A stretch of DNA of 64,000 nucleotides. Source: DATARH01 sp036268075 (lineage in GTDB: Bacteria > Pseudomonadota > Alphaproteobacteria > ATCC43930 > CGMCC-115725). A program made the translations under genes and the position numbers. Shown here piece by piece: positions 47,131-55,640 of this stretch (its first letter is position 1; each line of letters opens with the position of its first letter). The notes under the pieces were generated by a model. That model was given only the letters and a program-made list of their open reading frames with translations, searched no databases and was not told the DNA's origin. The stretch is from the NCBI GenBank assembly GCA_036268075.1, contig DATAUV010000144.1:43919-107918 (forward strand), given 5' to 3'.

Positions 47131-48443
47131 GCCTTGTTAGCGGAAGCGAAGACGCGGCGACGATGGCGGCGGTCAACGGCGAAGCGACAAAGAGCCGGCC
47201 GCGGCTCGCGCCGGTGCGCCCGCGCGGCAGCCTCGTCAGCGCGGTTGATATCGGCACGTCGAAAATCTGCTGCTTTATCGCCCGGGTCGAGGCCGAGGGG
47301 CCGCGCATCATCGGGATCGGCCATCAGGTGTCGCGCGGCGTGCGCGGCGGGATGGTGGTCAACCTCGAAGCCGCCGGCGACTCGATCCGCAACGCCGTCC
47401 ACGCCGCCGAGCAGATGGCCGGCGAGACAATCGAGCGGGTCGTCATCAACCAGTCCGGCGGTTTTATGCCGTCGCGCATCGTCCAAGCCGAGATCGGCAT
47501 AGGCGGGCACGAGATCGGCGAGGCCGACACGCGCGAGGTGTTGGAGCGCGGCTACCAGATGCGCGAATCCGACGACAGCCAGGTCATCCATTCGATCCCG
47601 GTCGGGTTTTCGGTCGACGGCAGCCGCGGCATCCGCGACCCGCGCGGCATGGTCGGTGAGCGGCTCGGCGTCAACATGCACCTCGTCACCGCCACCGCCG
47701 CGAGCGTGCGCAACCACACCGCCGTGATCGGCCGCGCCCATCTCAACGTCGACGCGCTGGTCGTCAGCCCCTACGCCGCGGGTCTCTCGTGCCTCGTCGA
47801 GGACGAGATGGACCTCGGCGTCACCGTCATCGACATGGGCGGCGGCACGACGACGGTCGGCGTGTTTTTCGACGGCAACATGGTGTTCGCCGACACCGTG
47901 CCGGTCGGCGGCGGCCACGTCACCAGCGACATCGCCCGCGGCCTGTCGACCCCGCTCGCCCATGCCGAGCGGCTGAAGGCGCTATTCGGCAGCGCGATCT
48001 CGGCGACGCGCGACGAGCGCGAGACGATCGCCGTGCCGCAGATCGGCGAGGAGGAGGACGGGCACGTCAACCACGTGCCTAAATCGCTGCTCGTCAGCAT
48101 CGTCGCGCCGCGCATCGAGGAGACGTTCGAGCTGGTGCGGAACCGGCTTGAGGTCAGCGGTCTCGACAAGCTCGCCGGGCGTCGCGTCGTGTTGACCGGG
48201 GGCGCCTGCCAGCTTCACGGAGTGCGCGAATTGGCCGCGCTGATCCTCGACAAGCAGGTGCGGATCGGGCGCCCGCTGCACATCGGCGGGCTTGCCGAAT
48301 CGACGCACGGACCGGCTTTTTCGACGACTGCCGGCCTCCTCCATTTCGCCGTGTCGGAGCGGGTCGAGACACCCCGGCCACGGCGTCACGCGGCCGGCGG
48401 GATGCTCGGTCGGGTCGGGACCTGGCTGCGCGAGAATTTATGA
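47127..48443 (+). CDS. ftsA: Cell division protein FtsA
   Basis: A 438-residue actin-like ATPase that tethers FtsZ to the membrane. SAVDIGTSKICCFIARVE is the phosphate-1 loop, ITVIDMGGGTTTVGVFFDG-type residues (VTVIDMGGGTTTVGVF) phosphate 2, and VLTGGACQLHGVRELA the adenosine motif; the SHS2/1C domain lies between. The C-terminal GMLGRVGTWLRENL is the expected amphipathic membrane-targeting helix. Its ATG overlaps the ftsQ stop. A 183-base gap separates it from ftsZ, the first sizeable gap since mraZ, and probably holds an ftsZ promoter. Confidence 0.96.
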   Translation: MSLVSGSEDAATMAAVNGEATKSRPRLAPVRPRGSLVSAVDIGTSKICCFIARVEAEGPRIIGIGHQVSRGVRGGMVVNLEAAGDSIRNAVHAAEQMAGETIERVVINQSGGFMPSRIVQAEIGIGGHEIGEADTREVLERGYQMRESDDSQVIHSIPVGFSVDGSRGIRDPRGMVGERLGVNMHLVTATAASVRNHTAVIGRAHLNVDALVVSPYAAGLSCLVEDEMDLGVTVIDMGGGTTTVGVFFDGNMVFADTVPVGGGHVTSDIARGLSTPLAHAERLKALFGSAISATRDERETIAVPQIGEEEDGHVNHVPKSLLVSIVAPRIEETFELVRNRLEVSGLDKLAGRRVVLTGGACQLHGVRELAALILDKQVRIGRPLHIGGLAESTHGPAFSTTAGLLHFAVSERVETPRPRRHAAGGMLGRVGTWLRENL

Positions 48444-48626
48444 GCGGGCGCGACGAATTTGTGTGGCCGGTGTGTCGCACATGCGTCAAAACACGTAGTA
48501 TGGGGTGCCGCGCCTAAGGGCGCTTGGGCTGCCATACCAATTTGGGGCGTAACACGGGTATCGGGGCGAGGGGAACCGGCACAGGGGGCCGGTCGTCAGC
48601 GAGACCGCGCAGGTGGAGGCGACAAT

Positions 48627-50147
48627 ATGATCAATCTCAGCATCCCGAAGGATGAGCACGAGCTAAAGCCGCGCATCACCGTCGTCGGGGTCGGCGGCGC
48701 CGGGGGCAACGCCGTCAACAACATGATCCGCTCGAACCTGGTCGGCTGCGAATTCATCGCCTGCAACACCGACGCCCAGTCGCTCACCCTGTCCACGGCG
48801 CCGCGCAAGATCCAGCTCGGCATCGGCGTCACCCGCGGGCTCGGCGCGGGGTCGCGCCCCGATGTCGGCCGCGCCGCCGCCGAGGAGGCGCTCGACGACA
48901 TCCTTGAGGCGATGCAGGGCTCGAACATGGTGTTCATCACCGCCGGGATGGGCGGCGGCACCGGCACCGGCGCGGCGCCCGTCATCGCGCGCGTCGCCCG
49001 CGAGGCCGGCATCCTCACCGTCGGGGTCGTCACCAAGCCGTTTCAGTTCGAAGGCATCCACCGCATGCGCCTCGCCGAAAGCGGCATCGAGGAGCTGCAG
49101 AAATTCGTCGACACCCTGATCATCATCCCGAACCAGAACCTGTTCCGCATCGCCAACGAACGCACCACCTTCGCCGACGCTTTCAAGATGGCCGACGACG
49201 TTTTGCATTCGGGCGTGCGCGGGGTCACCGATCTGATGGTGATGCCCGGCCTGATCAACCTCGACTTCGCCGATATCCGCACGGTGATGAGCGAGATGGG
49301 CAAGGCGATGATGGGTACGGGCGAGGCCGAGGGCGAGCGCCGCGCGGTCGACGCCGCCGAAGCCGCGATCTCGAACCCGCTCCTCGAAGACGTGTCGATG
49401 AAGGGCGCGCGCGGCGTCCTCATCAACATCACCGGCGGCCTCGACATGACCCTGTTCGAGGTCGACGAGGCGGCCAACCGCATCCGCGAGGAGGTCGACC
49501 CCGACGCCAACATCATCTTTGGCTCGACCTTTGACGAGAAGCTCCAGGGCAAGATGCGCATCTCGGTCGTCGCCACCGGGATCGACGCCGAATTGAGCCC
49601 CAAGGGCGACAGCCGGCCGCTCTTCACCGCCCGCGCCGACACTCCGGCGTCGACTCCCGGCTACACCCAGCCGATGCTCACCCAGAACGCCGCGCCCCGC
49701 GGCGAGGCTCCGCGCAGCGAGGCGCCGGCGCCCGTCGAGGAGCGCACCGCGATGCCCGAGCCGCCGGCGCCGGCCGCCGAGGCGGCCGAATCCGCGGCGG
49801 TCCGCAGCGGCGCCTTTATCGCGCCGCGCCCGGTCGATGCCGGGCCGCCGCGCCAGGCTCCGCTCTCCCCGCCAGCCGGTCCACCGACCGCGCCGCCACG
49901 CGAGCCCCAGCAGCCCCAACGCCCGCGTGGCCGGGTGCCAAGCCTCATCGAGCGGGTGACCGGCGTCGGTCGCGCCCGCGTCGCGCCGCCTGCCCCGCCG
50001 CAGCGCGAGCCGCTACCGCGCGCCCCCCTGCCGACGCGCCCGAGCCAGCCGCGCCTCGCCCCGCTCGAACCCGAGGAACGGCCGGGCGCGAGCAAGGAAG
50101 ACGACCTGCTCGACATCCCGGCCTTCCTGCGCCGCCAGGCGAACTGA
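48627..50147 (+). CDS. ftsZ: Cell division GTPase FtsZ
   Basis: A 506-residue tubulin homologue that forms the Z ring. VVGVGGAGGNAVNNMI begins the GTP fold, GGGTGTG spans residues 109-115, and NPLLEDVSMKGARGVLINITGG and DPDANIIFGSTFDEKLQGKMRISVVATGI complete the core by about residue 320. A long Pro/Ala-rich linker (about 325-485) leads to the conserved tail peptide DDLLDIPAFLRRQ that binds FtsA. ATG 48627 follows GGAGG; the longer open frame upstream has no homology. The linker is longer than in E. coli but usual for alphaproteobacteria. Confidence 0.97.
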   Translation: MINLSIPKDEHELKPRITVVGVGGAGGNAVNNMIRSNLVGCEFIACNTDAQSLTLSTAPRKIQLGIGVTRGLGAGSRPDVGRAAAEEALDDILEAMQGSNMVFITAGMGGGTGTGAAPVIARVAREAGILTVGVVTKPFQFEGIHRMRLAESGIEELQKFVDTLIIIPNQNLFRIANERTTFADAFKMADDVLHSGVRGVTDLMVMPGLINLDFADIRTVMSEMGKAMMGTGEAEGERRAVDAAEAAISNPLLEDVSMKGARGVLINITGGLDMTLFEVDEAANRIREEVDPDANIIFGSTFDEKLQGKMRISVVATGIDAELSPKGDSRPLFTARADTPASTPGYTQPMLTQNAAPRGEAPRSEAPAPVEERTAMPEPPAPAAEAAESAAVRSGAFIAPRPVDAGPPRQAPLSPPAGPPTAPPREPQQPQRPRGRVPSLIERVTGVGRARVAPPAPPQREPLPRAPLPTRPSQPRLAPLEPEERPGASKEDDLLDIPAFLRRQAN

Positions 50148-50361
50148 CGCCGCCAATCCGGACGATGCGGATTCGCGCCGCGGCGGCGGATGCTGTCGGC
50201 GCGTCCGGCGCACGCTTAGCGATCGTCGATCAACCTGATGAAATAGCTTAATATTCTGGCATCTGGCGGTGCAATAATTTGAAACAAAAGGTGATTTGAG
50301 ACGCGCATATGACGGCAGGTAGTTTTCGTTTGTATTAGGGGCAACCGCAGCGGTCTTGTTG

Positions 50362-51291
50362 ATGTCGGGTAATTCGGGGATTGCAGTACAGCGAACGGTC
50401 GGCCACGCGGTCTCGTGTTGCGGGATCGGGCTGCATAGTGGCGAGCCTGTTGCGCTGACGATCCGGCCGGCCGCGGTCGATACCGGCATCATTTTCCGCC
50501 GTCTCGACGCCGGCGTCGAAATCCGCGCGATCTGGTCCAATACCGTTGATTCGGCCCTGCGCTCGGTGCTGTCGAACCGCGAAGGCGTCAACATCAACAC
50601 GATCGAGCATCTGATGGCCGCGCTCGCCGGCAGCGAGGTCGACAACGCGGTCGTCGAACTCGACGGCCCCGAAGTGCCGATACTTGACGGCAGCGCCGCG
50701 CCGTTCCTCGCGATGATCGATCGTGTCGGCACGCGGACCCAGGACGCCGCCCGCCGCGCGATCAAGGTGTTGAAGCCGGTGCGCGTCGCCGCCGACGGCG
50801 CCTCGGCCGCGCTGTTGCCCGATCACAGTCTCTCGATGAGCTTCGAGATCGATTTCGACACGCCGCTGATCCGTCGCCAGGACATGCAGGTGACGCTCGA
50901 CGCCGAGACGTTCCGCACCGAGCTGAGCCAAGCCCGGTCGTTCTGCCTCTTTGACGAGGTCGAGCGGATGAAGGCGGCGGGACTCGCGCGCGGCGGCTCG
51001 CTCGACAACGCGGTGGTGATCGACGGCGATCGGGTGATGAATGCCGGCGGGCTGCGCTATGCCGACGAGCCGGTGCGCCACAAGCTGCTCGACGCGGTCG
51101 GTGACCTCTATCTCGCCGGCGGCCCGCTGATCGGCCAGTTCCACGGGCACCGCTCGGGCCACGCTTTGACCCGGCGCCTGCTGGTCGAACTGTTCAGCGA
51201 TCCGCTCGCCTGGTGCGAGACGACGATCGCCGCCGCCCCGGAATTCGCGGCGCCGCGCTGGCAGAACCCGCTTCACTTCGCCGCCGGCTGA
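50362..51291 (+). CDS. lpxC: UDP-3-O-acyl-N-acetylglucosamine deacetylase LpxC
   Basis: A 309-residue zinc amidase, the committed step of lipid A synthesis. QRTVGHAVSCCGIGLHSGEP begins domain 1; NTIEHLMAALAG supplies zinc ligand H83, and the C-terminal HKLLDAVGDLYLAGGPLIG and FHGHRSGHALTRRLL carry the other zinc His/Asp and the catalytic His. TTG codons 50356 and 50359 precede ATG 50362; ATG is preferred. The 214-base gap from ftsZ contains an A/T-richer stretch (50225-50340), which is a likely promoter region, but I cannot fix the elements. Confidence 0.97.
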   Translation: MSGNSGIAVQRTVGHAVSCCGIGLHSGEPVALTIRPAAVDTGIIFRRLDAGVEIRAIWSNTVDSALRSVLSNREGVNINTIEHLMAALAGSEVDNAVVELDGPEVPILDGSAAPFLAMIDRVGTRTQDAARRAIKVLKPVRVAADGASAALLPDHSLSMSFEIDFDTPLIRRQDMQVTLDAETFRTELSQARSFCLFDEVERMKAAGLARGGSLDNAVVIDGDRVMNAGGLRYADEPVRHKLLDAVGDLYLAGGPLIGQFHGHRSGHALTRRLLVELFSDPLAWCETTIAAAPEFAAPRWQNPLHFAAG

Positions 51292-51356
51292 CTCACTCGC
51301 CTCGGTTTCCGTGGTATAAGCGCGGCCGACAGGGGTTTTCAGGATCGGGACAGACG

Positions 51357-52178
51357 ATGCGCGTTTTGCGTCTGACGCTGCGGCTTGGCGCGGCCGCATT
51401 GCTGCTCGGGGTGGCCGCGTGCGGTGGCGACACCAAGAACCAAGCCTATATCGAAAAGCCGGTCGACGACCTTTACAACAAGGCGATGGACCAGCTTACC
51501 GACGACAACCCCACGGCCGCCGCGAAAACTTTCGACCAGGTCGAAAGCCAGCACCCTTATTCGGTCTGGGCGACGAAAAGCCAGTTGATGGCAGCCTATG
51601 CACAGTATCAGGACGATCGCTTCGACGAGGCGATCCTGGCGGCCGACCGCTTTATCCAGCTCCATCCCGGCAATCGCGACATTGCCTACGCCTACTACCT
51701 GAAGGCGATCAGCTACTACATCCAGATCACCGATGTCGGCCGCGACCAGAAGATCACCGAGGAGGCCCTGCGCGCACTGGAAGAGGTCGTGCGCCGCTTC
51801 CCCGACAGCAAATACGCCCGCGACGCCAAGCTGAAGCTCGATTTCACCCGCGACCATCTGGCCGGAAAAGAAATGGAAATCGGCCGCTACTACCTGAACC
51901 AGCAGGAATATCTGGCGGCGATGAACCGCTTTAAGCGCGTTATCGACAACTACCAGACGACGACTCATGTGCCCGAGGCGCTGGAACGGCTGGTCGAATG
52001 CGACCTCGCGCTCGGGATGACCGACGAGGCCAAAAAAAATGCCGCCGTGCTCGGCTACAACTACCCGGGCAGCCATTGGTACACCGATGCCTTTCAGCTC
52101 GTCACCAATACCGGAAACCCCGGTTCCAGCGGCCCGGGCTGGTTCAGCCGCGCGGTCAACGACCTTAATATTTTCTGA
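51357..52178 (+). CDS. bamD: Outer membrane protein assembly factor BamD
   Basis: A 273-residue lipoprotein of the BAM complex. The signal peptide LRLGAAALLLGVAAC ends in a lipobox with C22, then tetratricopeptide-like repeats follow: DDLYNKAMDQLTDDNPTAAAKTFDQVESQHPYSVWATKSQLM, DEAILAADRFIQLHPGNRDIAYAYYLKAI and LEEVVRRFPDSKYARDAKLKLDF, as in ComL/YfiO. A TATAAG hexamer at 51315-51320 may be its -10 box. It follows lpxC as in many alphaproteobacteria. Its stop lies inside an 18-base direct duplication (52170-52205). Confidence 0.95.
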   Translation: MRVLRLTLRLGAAALLLGVAACGGDTKNQAYIEKPVDDLYNKAMDQLTDDNPTAAAKTFDQVESQHPYSVWATKSQLMAAYAQYQDDRFDEAILAADRFIQLHPGNRDIAYAYYLKAISYYIQITDVGRDQKITEEALRALEEVVRRFPDSKYARDAKLKLDFTRDHLAGKEMEIGRYYLNQQEYLAAMNRFKRVIDNYQTTTHVPEALERLVECDLALGMTDEAKKNAAVLGYNYPGSHWYTDAFQLVTNTGNPGSSGPGWFSRAVNDLNIF

Positions 52179-52205
52179 GCGCCCGGGATTTTCTGAGCGG
52201 CCGGG
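52170..52205 (+). repeat. 18-bp direct duplication across the bamD stop
   Basis: Two adjacent 18-base copies (52170-52187 and 52188-52205) start ATTTTCTGAGCG and end CCGGG, differing at one base. The first contains the bamD TGA; the second repeats the same in-line TGA. Confidence 0.9.
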
Positions 52206-52293
52206 CTACATTAAAAAAACTTAAGTACGGCTGACGCGCCGAGTGATCTATGTCAGCGCCGGCTCTTGCAGCCGTTCCTTGCTCGGCGGCAGT

Positions 52294-52377
52294 CGTTAGT
52301 GCCGGGCCGTTAGTGTCGGGCCGTTAGTGTCGGGCCGTTAGTGCCGGGCCGTTAGTGCCGGGCCGATAGTGCCGGGA
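52294..52377 (+). repeat. 14-bp minisatellite, six copies
   Basis: Six head-to-tail units of CGTTAGTGYCGGGC, where Y is C or T; the last unit reads CGATAGTGCCGGG. It is non-coding and lies between bamD and the NEW3-domain gene, ending a few bases before the latter's AAGGGGG Shine-Dalgarno. There are no spacers, so it is not a CRISPR. It marks the left edge of the three-gene module inserted before recN. Confidence 0.92.
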
Positions 52378-52397
52378 AAGAATAAGGGGGCTCACGA

Positions 52398-53564
52398 ATG
52401 CTGCGTCGGTTTCTCACGATCTCGATCCTCGTCTTGGCCGCAACTGCCGCACAGGCGGCGGAGCCGGCCTCGAACGGGGTCAGCGGCCTGTTCCTGACCA
52501 CCCGCTATCCGGCTATGACCGTAAAGGCCGGCGAGACGACGACGCTCGACCTGTCGCTGCACAATTACAAGCAGCCGCCGCAGACGATGACCCTGTCGGT
52601 CCCGGACATCGCGACCGGATGGAAGGCGACGATCCTCGGCGGCGGCCAGCCGGTCGGTGCGGCCGACGTGCTGACCGATGGCGAGCAGAGCCTGCAGCTT
52701 CGCCTGGAGCCGCCGAGCTCGGCCGGGCATGGCGACTATCACTTCACGGTCGAGGCCAAGAGCGCCGGCGCCGACCTCAAATTGCCGGTCACCGTGACCA
52801 TCGGCGAAGAGGTACCGGCCAAGCTCAAGATGACCACAAATTTCCCGGCTTTGCGCGGCAGCGCGACGACCGCGTTCAAATACAAGGTGTCGGTCACCAA
52901 CGACAGCGGGCGCGACGCGACGATCAACTTTGCCGCCGACACGCCGAAAAACTTCAACGTCTCCTACACCGAGGCTTACGGATCGCAGCAGATCGCCAGC
53001 ATCCCGATCGAGGCCGGCAAGTCGAAGGACATCGAGGCCTCGGTCTCTCTGCCGCGCGAGACCCCGGCCGGCGACTACAAGCTGACGCTTCACGCCAAGA
53101 CCGACGTCACCAGCGCCGATCTGCCGGTGACGCTGACCGTGGTCGGCCAGCCGCAGCTTGCGGTCTCGGGCGAAGGCGGGCGGCTCAGCGGCGAGGCCTA
53201 TGCCGGACAGGACAGCCAACTCACGCTCGTGCTGCGCAACGACGGCAGCGAGGCGGCGCGCGAGATCAAGCTGAGCGCGACGACCCCCGAGGGCTGGAAG
53301 TCGAGCTTCGAGCCCAAGGAGGTGCAGCAGATCGCACCGGGCGGGTCGCAAAACGTCAAGGTCTCGCTGACGCCATCCGAGCGCGCGATCGCCGGCGACT
53401 ACCAGATCACCGTGCGCGGCGCCGGCGCCGGCGGGCTCAGCGAGTCGGCCAATTTCCGCATCACGGTGATGACCTCGACGCTGTGGGGCGCGATCGGCAT
53501 CGCGATCATCGCGATCGCTCTGCTGGTCGTCGTGTTCGCCGTGGCGCGGTTCGGGCGGCGCTAG
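52398..53564 (+). CDS. Exported, membrane-anchored NEW3-domain protein
   Basis: A 388-residue protein. A signal peptide (RFLTISILVLAATAAQAA) leads to three Ig-like beta domains at about 30-135, 140-245 and 250-355, with NEW3 (alpha-galactosidase-associated) repeats such as FLTTRYPAMTVKAGETTTLDLSLHN and LVLRNDGSEAAREIKLSATTPEGW. A C-terminal helix (LWGAIGIAIIAIALLVVVFAVARF) anchors it, so the repeats face the periplasm. It is the first gene of a trio with an ABC ATPase and permease, and such linkage suggests that it is an accessory or substrate-handling part of that transporter. The cargo is unknown. Confidence 0.85.
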   Translation: MLRRFLTISILVLAATAAQAAEPASNGVSGLFLTTRYPAMTVKAGETTTLDLSLHNYKQPPQTMTLSVPDIATGWKATILGGGQPVGAADVLTDGEQSLQLRLEPPSSAGHGDYHFTVEAKSAGADLKLPVTVTIGEEVPAKLKMTTNFPALRGSATTAFKYKVSVTNDSGRDATINFAADTPKNFNVSYTEAYGSQQIASIPIEAGKSKDIEASVSLPRETPAGDYKLTLHAKTDVTSADLPVTLTVVGQPQLAVSGEGGRLSGEAYAGQDSQLTLVLRNDGSEAAREIKLSATTPEGWKSSFEPKEVQQIAPGGSQNVKVSLTPSERAIAGDYQITVRGAGAGGLSESANFRITVMTSTLWGAIGIAIIAIALLVVVFAVARFGRR

Positions 53565-53565
53565 C

Positions 53566-54531
53566 ATGGCCCCTAACATGGCCCCTAACATAACCGACGA
53601 CATCGTCATCCGCGCCGAGGGGCTGACCAAGCGTTACGGCGCGAAGGTCGCGGTCGACCATATCGACCTCGAGATCCGCGCCGGCGAGATCGTCGGCATC
53701 CTCGGCCCCAACGGTTCGGGCAAGACGACGACGATCCTGATGCTGTTGGGCCTCACCGAGCCGAGCGGCGGCCGCGCCGAAGTCTCGGGCTACGATCCGC
53801 TGCGCGAGCCGCTGGAGGTCAAGCGGCGCGTCGGCTACCTGCCCGACCAGATCGGTTTCTACGACGGGCTGTCGGCGCGCGACAACCTCGCCTACACCGC
53901 CCGCCTCGCCGGCCTCACCCGCAGCGAGATCGACGCTCGCTTTGCCGATGCGATCGATCGGGTCGGGCTCGGCCAGGCGGCGCGCCAGCGGGTCGGCACG
54001 TTCTCGCACGGCATGCGCCAGCGACTCGGCCTCGCCGAGATCCTGATGAAGCGGCCGGCGATCGCGATCCTCGACGAGCCGACGACGGCGCTCGACCCGC
54101 ATTCGACGCAGGAATTCCTCGCGATGATTCGGGGGCTCAAGGAAGACGGGACCGCGGTGCTGCTGTCGTCGCACCATCTCGATCAGGTGCAAAGCGTGTG
54201 CGACCGGGTCGCGCTGTTCCATAACGGCCGGGTGGCGCTGTCGGGGACGGTGACCGACCTTGCCGCCCAGGTGCTCGGCGGCGGGCATGTCATCGATGTC
54301 GAGGCAAGGGGCGCCGACGTCGCGGCACTGCTTGCGGCGACCCCTGGCATCGTCCGGGTGCAGCCGCTGGGCGCCGACCTCTACCGGGTCGACTGCCAGC
54401 GCGACATGCGCGCCGAGATTGCCCGCCGCCTCGCCCAATCGTCCGAGCTGACCGGCATCAGCTTTGCCGCGCCGAGCCTCAACGAAGTCTACAACCGCTA
54501 TTTCGAGGAGGCGCGCGATGCCGCCGCTTAG
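53566..54531 (+). CDS. ABC transporter ATP-binding protein (CcmA/NosF-like)
   Basis: A 321-residue ATPase. Walker A GILGPNGSGKTTTILMLLGL, signature FSHGMRQRLGLAEILMKRP, Walker B AIAILDEPTTALDP and switch His LLSSHHLDQ are intact. The C-terminal 80 residues form a regulatory extension as in NosF/DrrA-type exporters. The N-terminus is MAPNMAPN because a 12-base unit containing the ATG is duplicated in tandem (53566-53589); either ATG could start the protein. It begins just after the NEW3 gene stop and overlaps the permease gene by 14 bases. Confidence 0.93.
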   Translation: MAPNMAPNITDDIVIRAEGLTKRYGAKVAVDHIDLEIRAGEIVGILGPNGSGKTTTILMLLGLTEPSGGRAEVSGYDPLREPLEVKRRVGYLPDQIGFYDGLSARDNLAYTARLAGLTRSEIDARFADAIDRVGLGQAARQRVGTFSHGMRQRLGLAEILMKRPAIAILDEPTTALDPHSTQEFLAMIRGLKEDGTAVLLSSHHLDQVQSVCDRVALFHNGRVALSGTVTDLAAQVLGGGHVIDVEARGADVAALLAATPGIVRVQPLGADLYRVDCQRDMRAEIARRLAQSSELTGISFAAPSLNEVYNRYFEEARDAAA

Positions 54532-55483
54532 GGCTCGGCGCGGGTCCCCTTGGACCGGGCTTGGCGCGGTCGTCGCCAAGGAGACCGCCGACCATCTGTC
54601 GAGCGCGCGGATGTACATCCTCGAGGCGCTGGTATTCCTCGCCGCCCTCACCGCCGCCTATGTCGCGATCCGGACGATTCGGGCGACGATCGGCGAGAGT
54701 CCGTTTCTGTTCCTGCGCCTGCTGACGCTGAACCAGGACCCGCTGCCCTCGTTTATCGGCCTCCTAGGTTTCCTCATACCGATCGTCGCGATCGCACTCG
54801 CCTTCGATTCGATCAACGGCGAGTTCAACCGCCGCACGATGAGCCGGATCCTGGCCCAGCCGATCTATCGCGATGCGCTGTTGCTGGGAAAATTCCTGTC
54901 CGGACTGTTGGCGCTCGGGATCGGCCTCGTGTCGCTGTGGCTGCTGGTGCTGGGCCTCGGCCTCCTCCTCTTCGGCGTGCCGCCGAACGGCGAGGAGACG
55001 TTGCGGATGCTGGGTTTCCTCGTCGCGACGCTCGCCTATGGCGGGGTCTGGCTGGCGCTGGCGCTGTTCTTCTCGGTCGTGTTCCGCGCCCCGGCGACGG
55101 CGGCGCTGGCGGCGCTCGGCGTGTGGCTGCTCTTCGCCCTCTTCTGGACGATGATCGCGCCGCTCGTCGCCAGCATCATCGCCGGACCGCCCGAGGGCGT
55201 GTTCGGGCCGCGCATGGAATATCTCAGCGCGGCGCAGATCATCGACCGCCTGTCGCCGAACACGCTTTACGCCGAAACCGCGCTCGCCCTCCTGCATCCG
55301 GCGACCCGCGCGCTGGGGCCGGTGCTGATCAGCCAGCTCCAGGGCGCGCTGATCGGGTCGCCGCTGCCGGTGTCGCAGAGCTTCCTGTTGATCTGGCCGC
55401 AGCTCACCGGGCTCGTCGCCGGGATGATCGTGATCTTCGCAATCGCCTATATCGCGTTTCAGCGGCAGGAGATTCGAGCGTAA
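54518..55483 (+). CDS. ABC-2-type transporter permease (NosY-like)
   Basis: A 321-residue membrane protein with about six helices. VVAKETADHLSSARMYILEALVFLAALTAAYVAI is the first cytoplasmic-to-membrane segment, followed by IGLLGFLIPIVAIALAFDSINGEFNRRTMSRILAQPIYRDALLLGKFL, the signature-like loop of ABC-2/NosY permeases. The start ATG 54518 lies inside the ATPase gene. A long soluble loop between helices 4 and 5 (about 220-270) is predicted to be periplasmic. With the ATPase and NEW3 protein it forms one exporter; a substrate cannot be named. Confidence 0.9.
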   Translation: MPPLRARRGSPWTGLGAVVAKETADHLSSARMYILEALVFLAALTAAYVAIRTIRATIGESPFLFLRLLTLNQDPLPSFIGLLGFLIPIVAIALAFDSINGEFNRRTMSRILAQPIYRDALLLGKFLSGLLALGIGLVSLWLLVLGLGLLLFGVPPNGEETLRMLGFLVATLAYGGVWLALALFFSVVFRAPATAALAALGVWLLFALFWTMIAPLVASIIAGPPEGVFGPRMEYLSAAQIIDRLSPNTLYAETALALLHPATRALGPVLISQLQGALIGSPLPVSQSFLLIWPQLTGLVAGMIVIFAIAYIAFQRQEIRA

Positions 55484-55488
55484 CACCC

Positions 55489-55590
55489 GCTGTCATTGCG
55501 AGGAGCCGAAGGCGACGCGACGATCCCCCTCGGGGGAGCCTCCTGCGGAAGGGGATTGCCGCGTCGCCTTCGGCTCCTCGCAATGACAGC
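55489..55590. repeat. Palindromic intergenic element, family B copy 3
   Basis: GCTGTCATTGCGAGGAGCCG at the left and CGGCTCCTCGCAATGACAGC at the right are perfect inverted copies; inner arms GAAGGCGACGCG and CGCGTCGCCTTC extend the stem. It is the most perfect family B copy and lies directly after the ABC permease stop, before recN. It may end the ABC transcript, although no T run follows. Confidence 0.85.
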
Positions 55591-55640
55591 GGCATGCGGA
55601 TATCATCCGGTAGTGGCCCAATCACGGTGAAACGCGCCGC

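Noticed and set aside
52294..52377. Possible small CRISPR array
   Set aside because: Units are contiguous 14-mers without spacers and no cas genes are present.
55489..55590. Insertion sequence or transposon end
   Set aside because: Perfect inverted repeat, but only about 100 bp long, with no transposase and no target duplication that I can see; treated as a palindromic repeat.
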